Assembly (NCBI GenBank): GCA_002345145.1
Contig: DDVC01000069.1
Coordinates: forward strand, 1-5,300
DNA length: 5,300 bases
From: Bacteroidetes bacterium UBA2322
GTDB lineage: Bacteria > Bacteroidota > Bacteroidia > Chitinophagales > UBA2359
Direction of reading: 5' to 3'
Below are positions 5,146-5,300 of the stretch, one piece after another. The position numbers and the translations under genes are program-made. The notes below the pieces were generated by a model. That model did not search any database. It was not told where the DNA came from and saw nothing but the letters and a program-made list of their open reading frames with translations. Position 1 is the stretch's first letter. The number at the start of each line of letters is the position of its first letter.

Positions 5146-5300
5146 GTTTTTTGAAAAAAATTTTTCCGATTTATTGGTTAGTTTGGCTCTGCCCGACCTG
5201 TAAAAACGGAAGCCGAAGTTACTTATCCCGATTTTAAAATTGTAGGTATAAGGCAGCGGTAGGTGGCTGGGGGGTAAAATTGGTTTGCTATTGCTTGCCG
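5146..5300. other. Upstream flank, no assignable gene
   Basis: Apart from the A/T runs near the promoter, this edge carries no feature I can name. One minus-strand frame is open from 5298 to a TAA at 5074 (about 75 codons, no start in view), but it runs through the promoter and into leader 1, and its translation resembles no family I know. Another frame ends at a TAA at 5223-5225 after 25 codons. Either could be the tail of a gene outside the window; I cannot support it. Confidence 0.4.

Noticed and set aside
5074..5298. 75-codon minus-strand frame open to the right edge as the end of an upstream gene
   Set aside because: It runs through the promoter and into leader 1, has no start in view and no family I recognise; it may be a chance open frame.

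Overview
The window carries one minus-strand operon for assimilatory sulfur reduction, most likely from a member of the Bacteroidota (Chitinophagales/Saprospirales/Sphingobacteriia-like). The evidence for this host is: no Shine-Dalgarno sequences and A-rich tracts before the starts; a promoter that fits both sigma70 and the Bacteroidota TTG-N20-TAnnTTTG pattern; moderate GC; and a ferredoxin-type sulfite reductase with a HEPN-like C-terminal tail. The host assignment is inference; the gene families are clear.

Layout in the direction of transcription (right to left): a promoter near 5117-5145; a 21-codon open frame with five consecutive cysteines (5019-5084); an intrinsic terminator (4953-4998); a second, 34-codon open frame with five consecutive cysteines plus a sixth (4799-4903); a second intrinsic terminator (4731-4771); then a siroheme-dependent nitrite/sulfite reductase (2506-4668), uroporphyrinogen-III C-methyltransferase (1685-2452), precorrin-2 dehydrogenase/ferrochelatase (1144-1722) and an iron-sulfur APS/PAPS reductase (283-1044). 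The two flanks (1-282 and about 5146-5300) hold no gene I can assign.

The genes work together as follows. CysH reduces activated sulfate to sulfite. The sulfite reductase takes sulfite to sulfide for cysteine synthesis. The two middle genes make siroheme, the reductase cofactor, from uroporphyrinogen III. The sulfate-activating genes (cysD/cysN) and the O-acetylserine sulfhydrylase are not in the window.

The most interesting part is the roughly 440-nt leader, which the long-ORF view treats as empty. It contains two poly-cysteine leader peptides in series, each followed by a terminator hairpin with a U-tract on the operon strand. In the first module, the codons just after the Cys run can pair with the 5' arm of the terminator. 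This gives a complete ribosome-mediated attenuator that reads charged tRNA-Cys, the end product of the pathway. The second module has the same layout but its antiterminator is less clear; instead it shows a 9-bp complementarity around its Cys run. I read the pair as tandem cysteine attenuators in front of the sulfite reduction genes.
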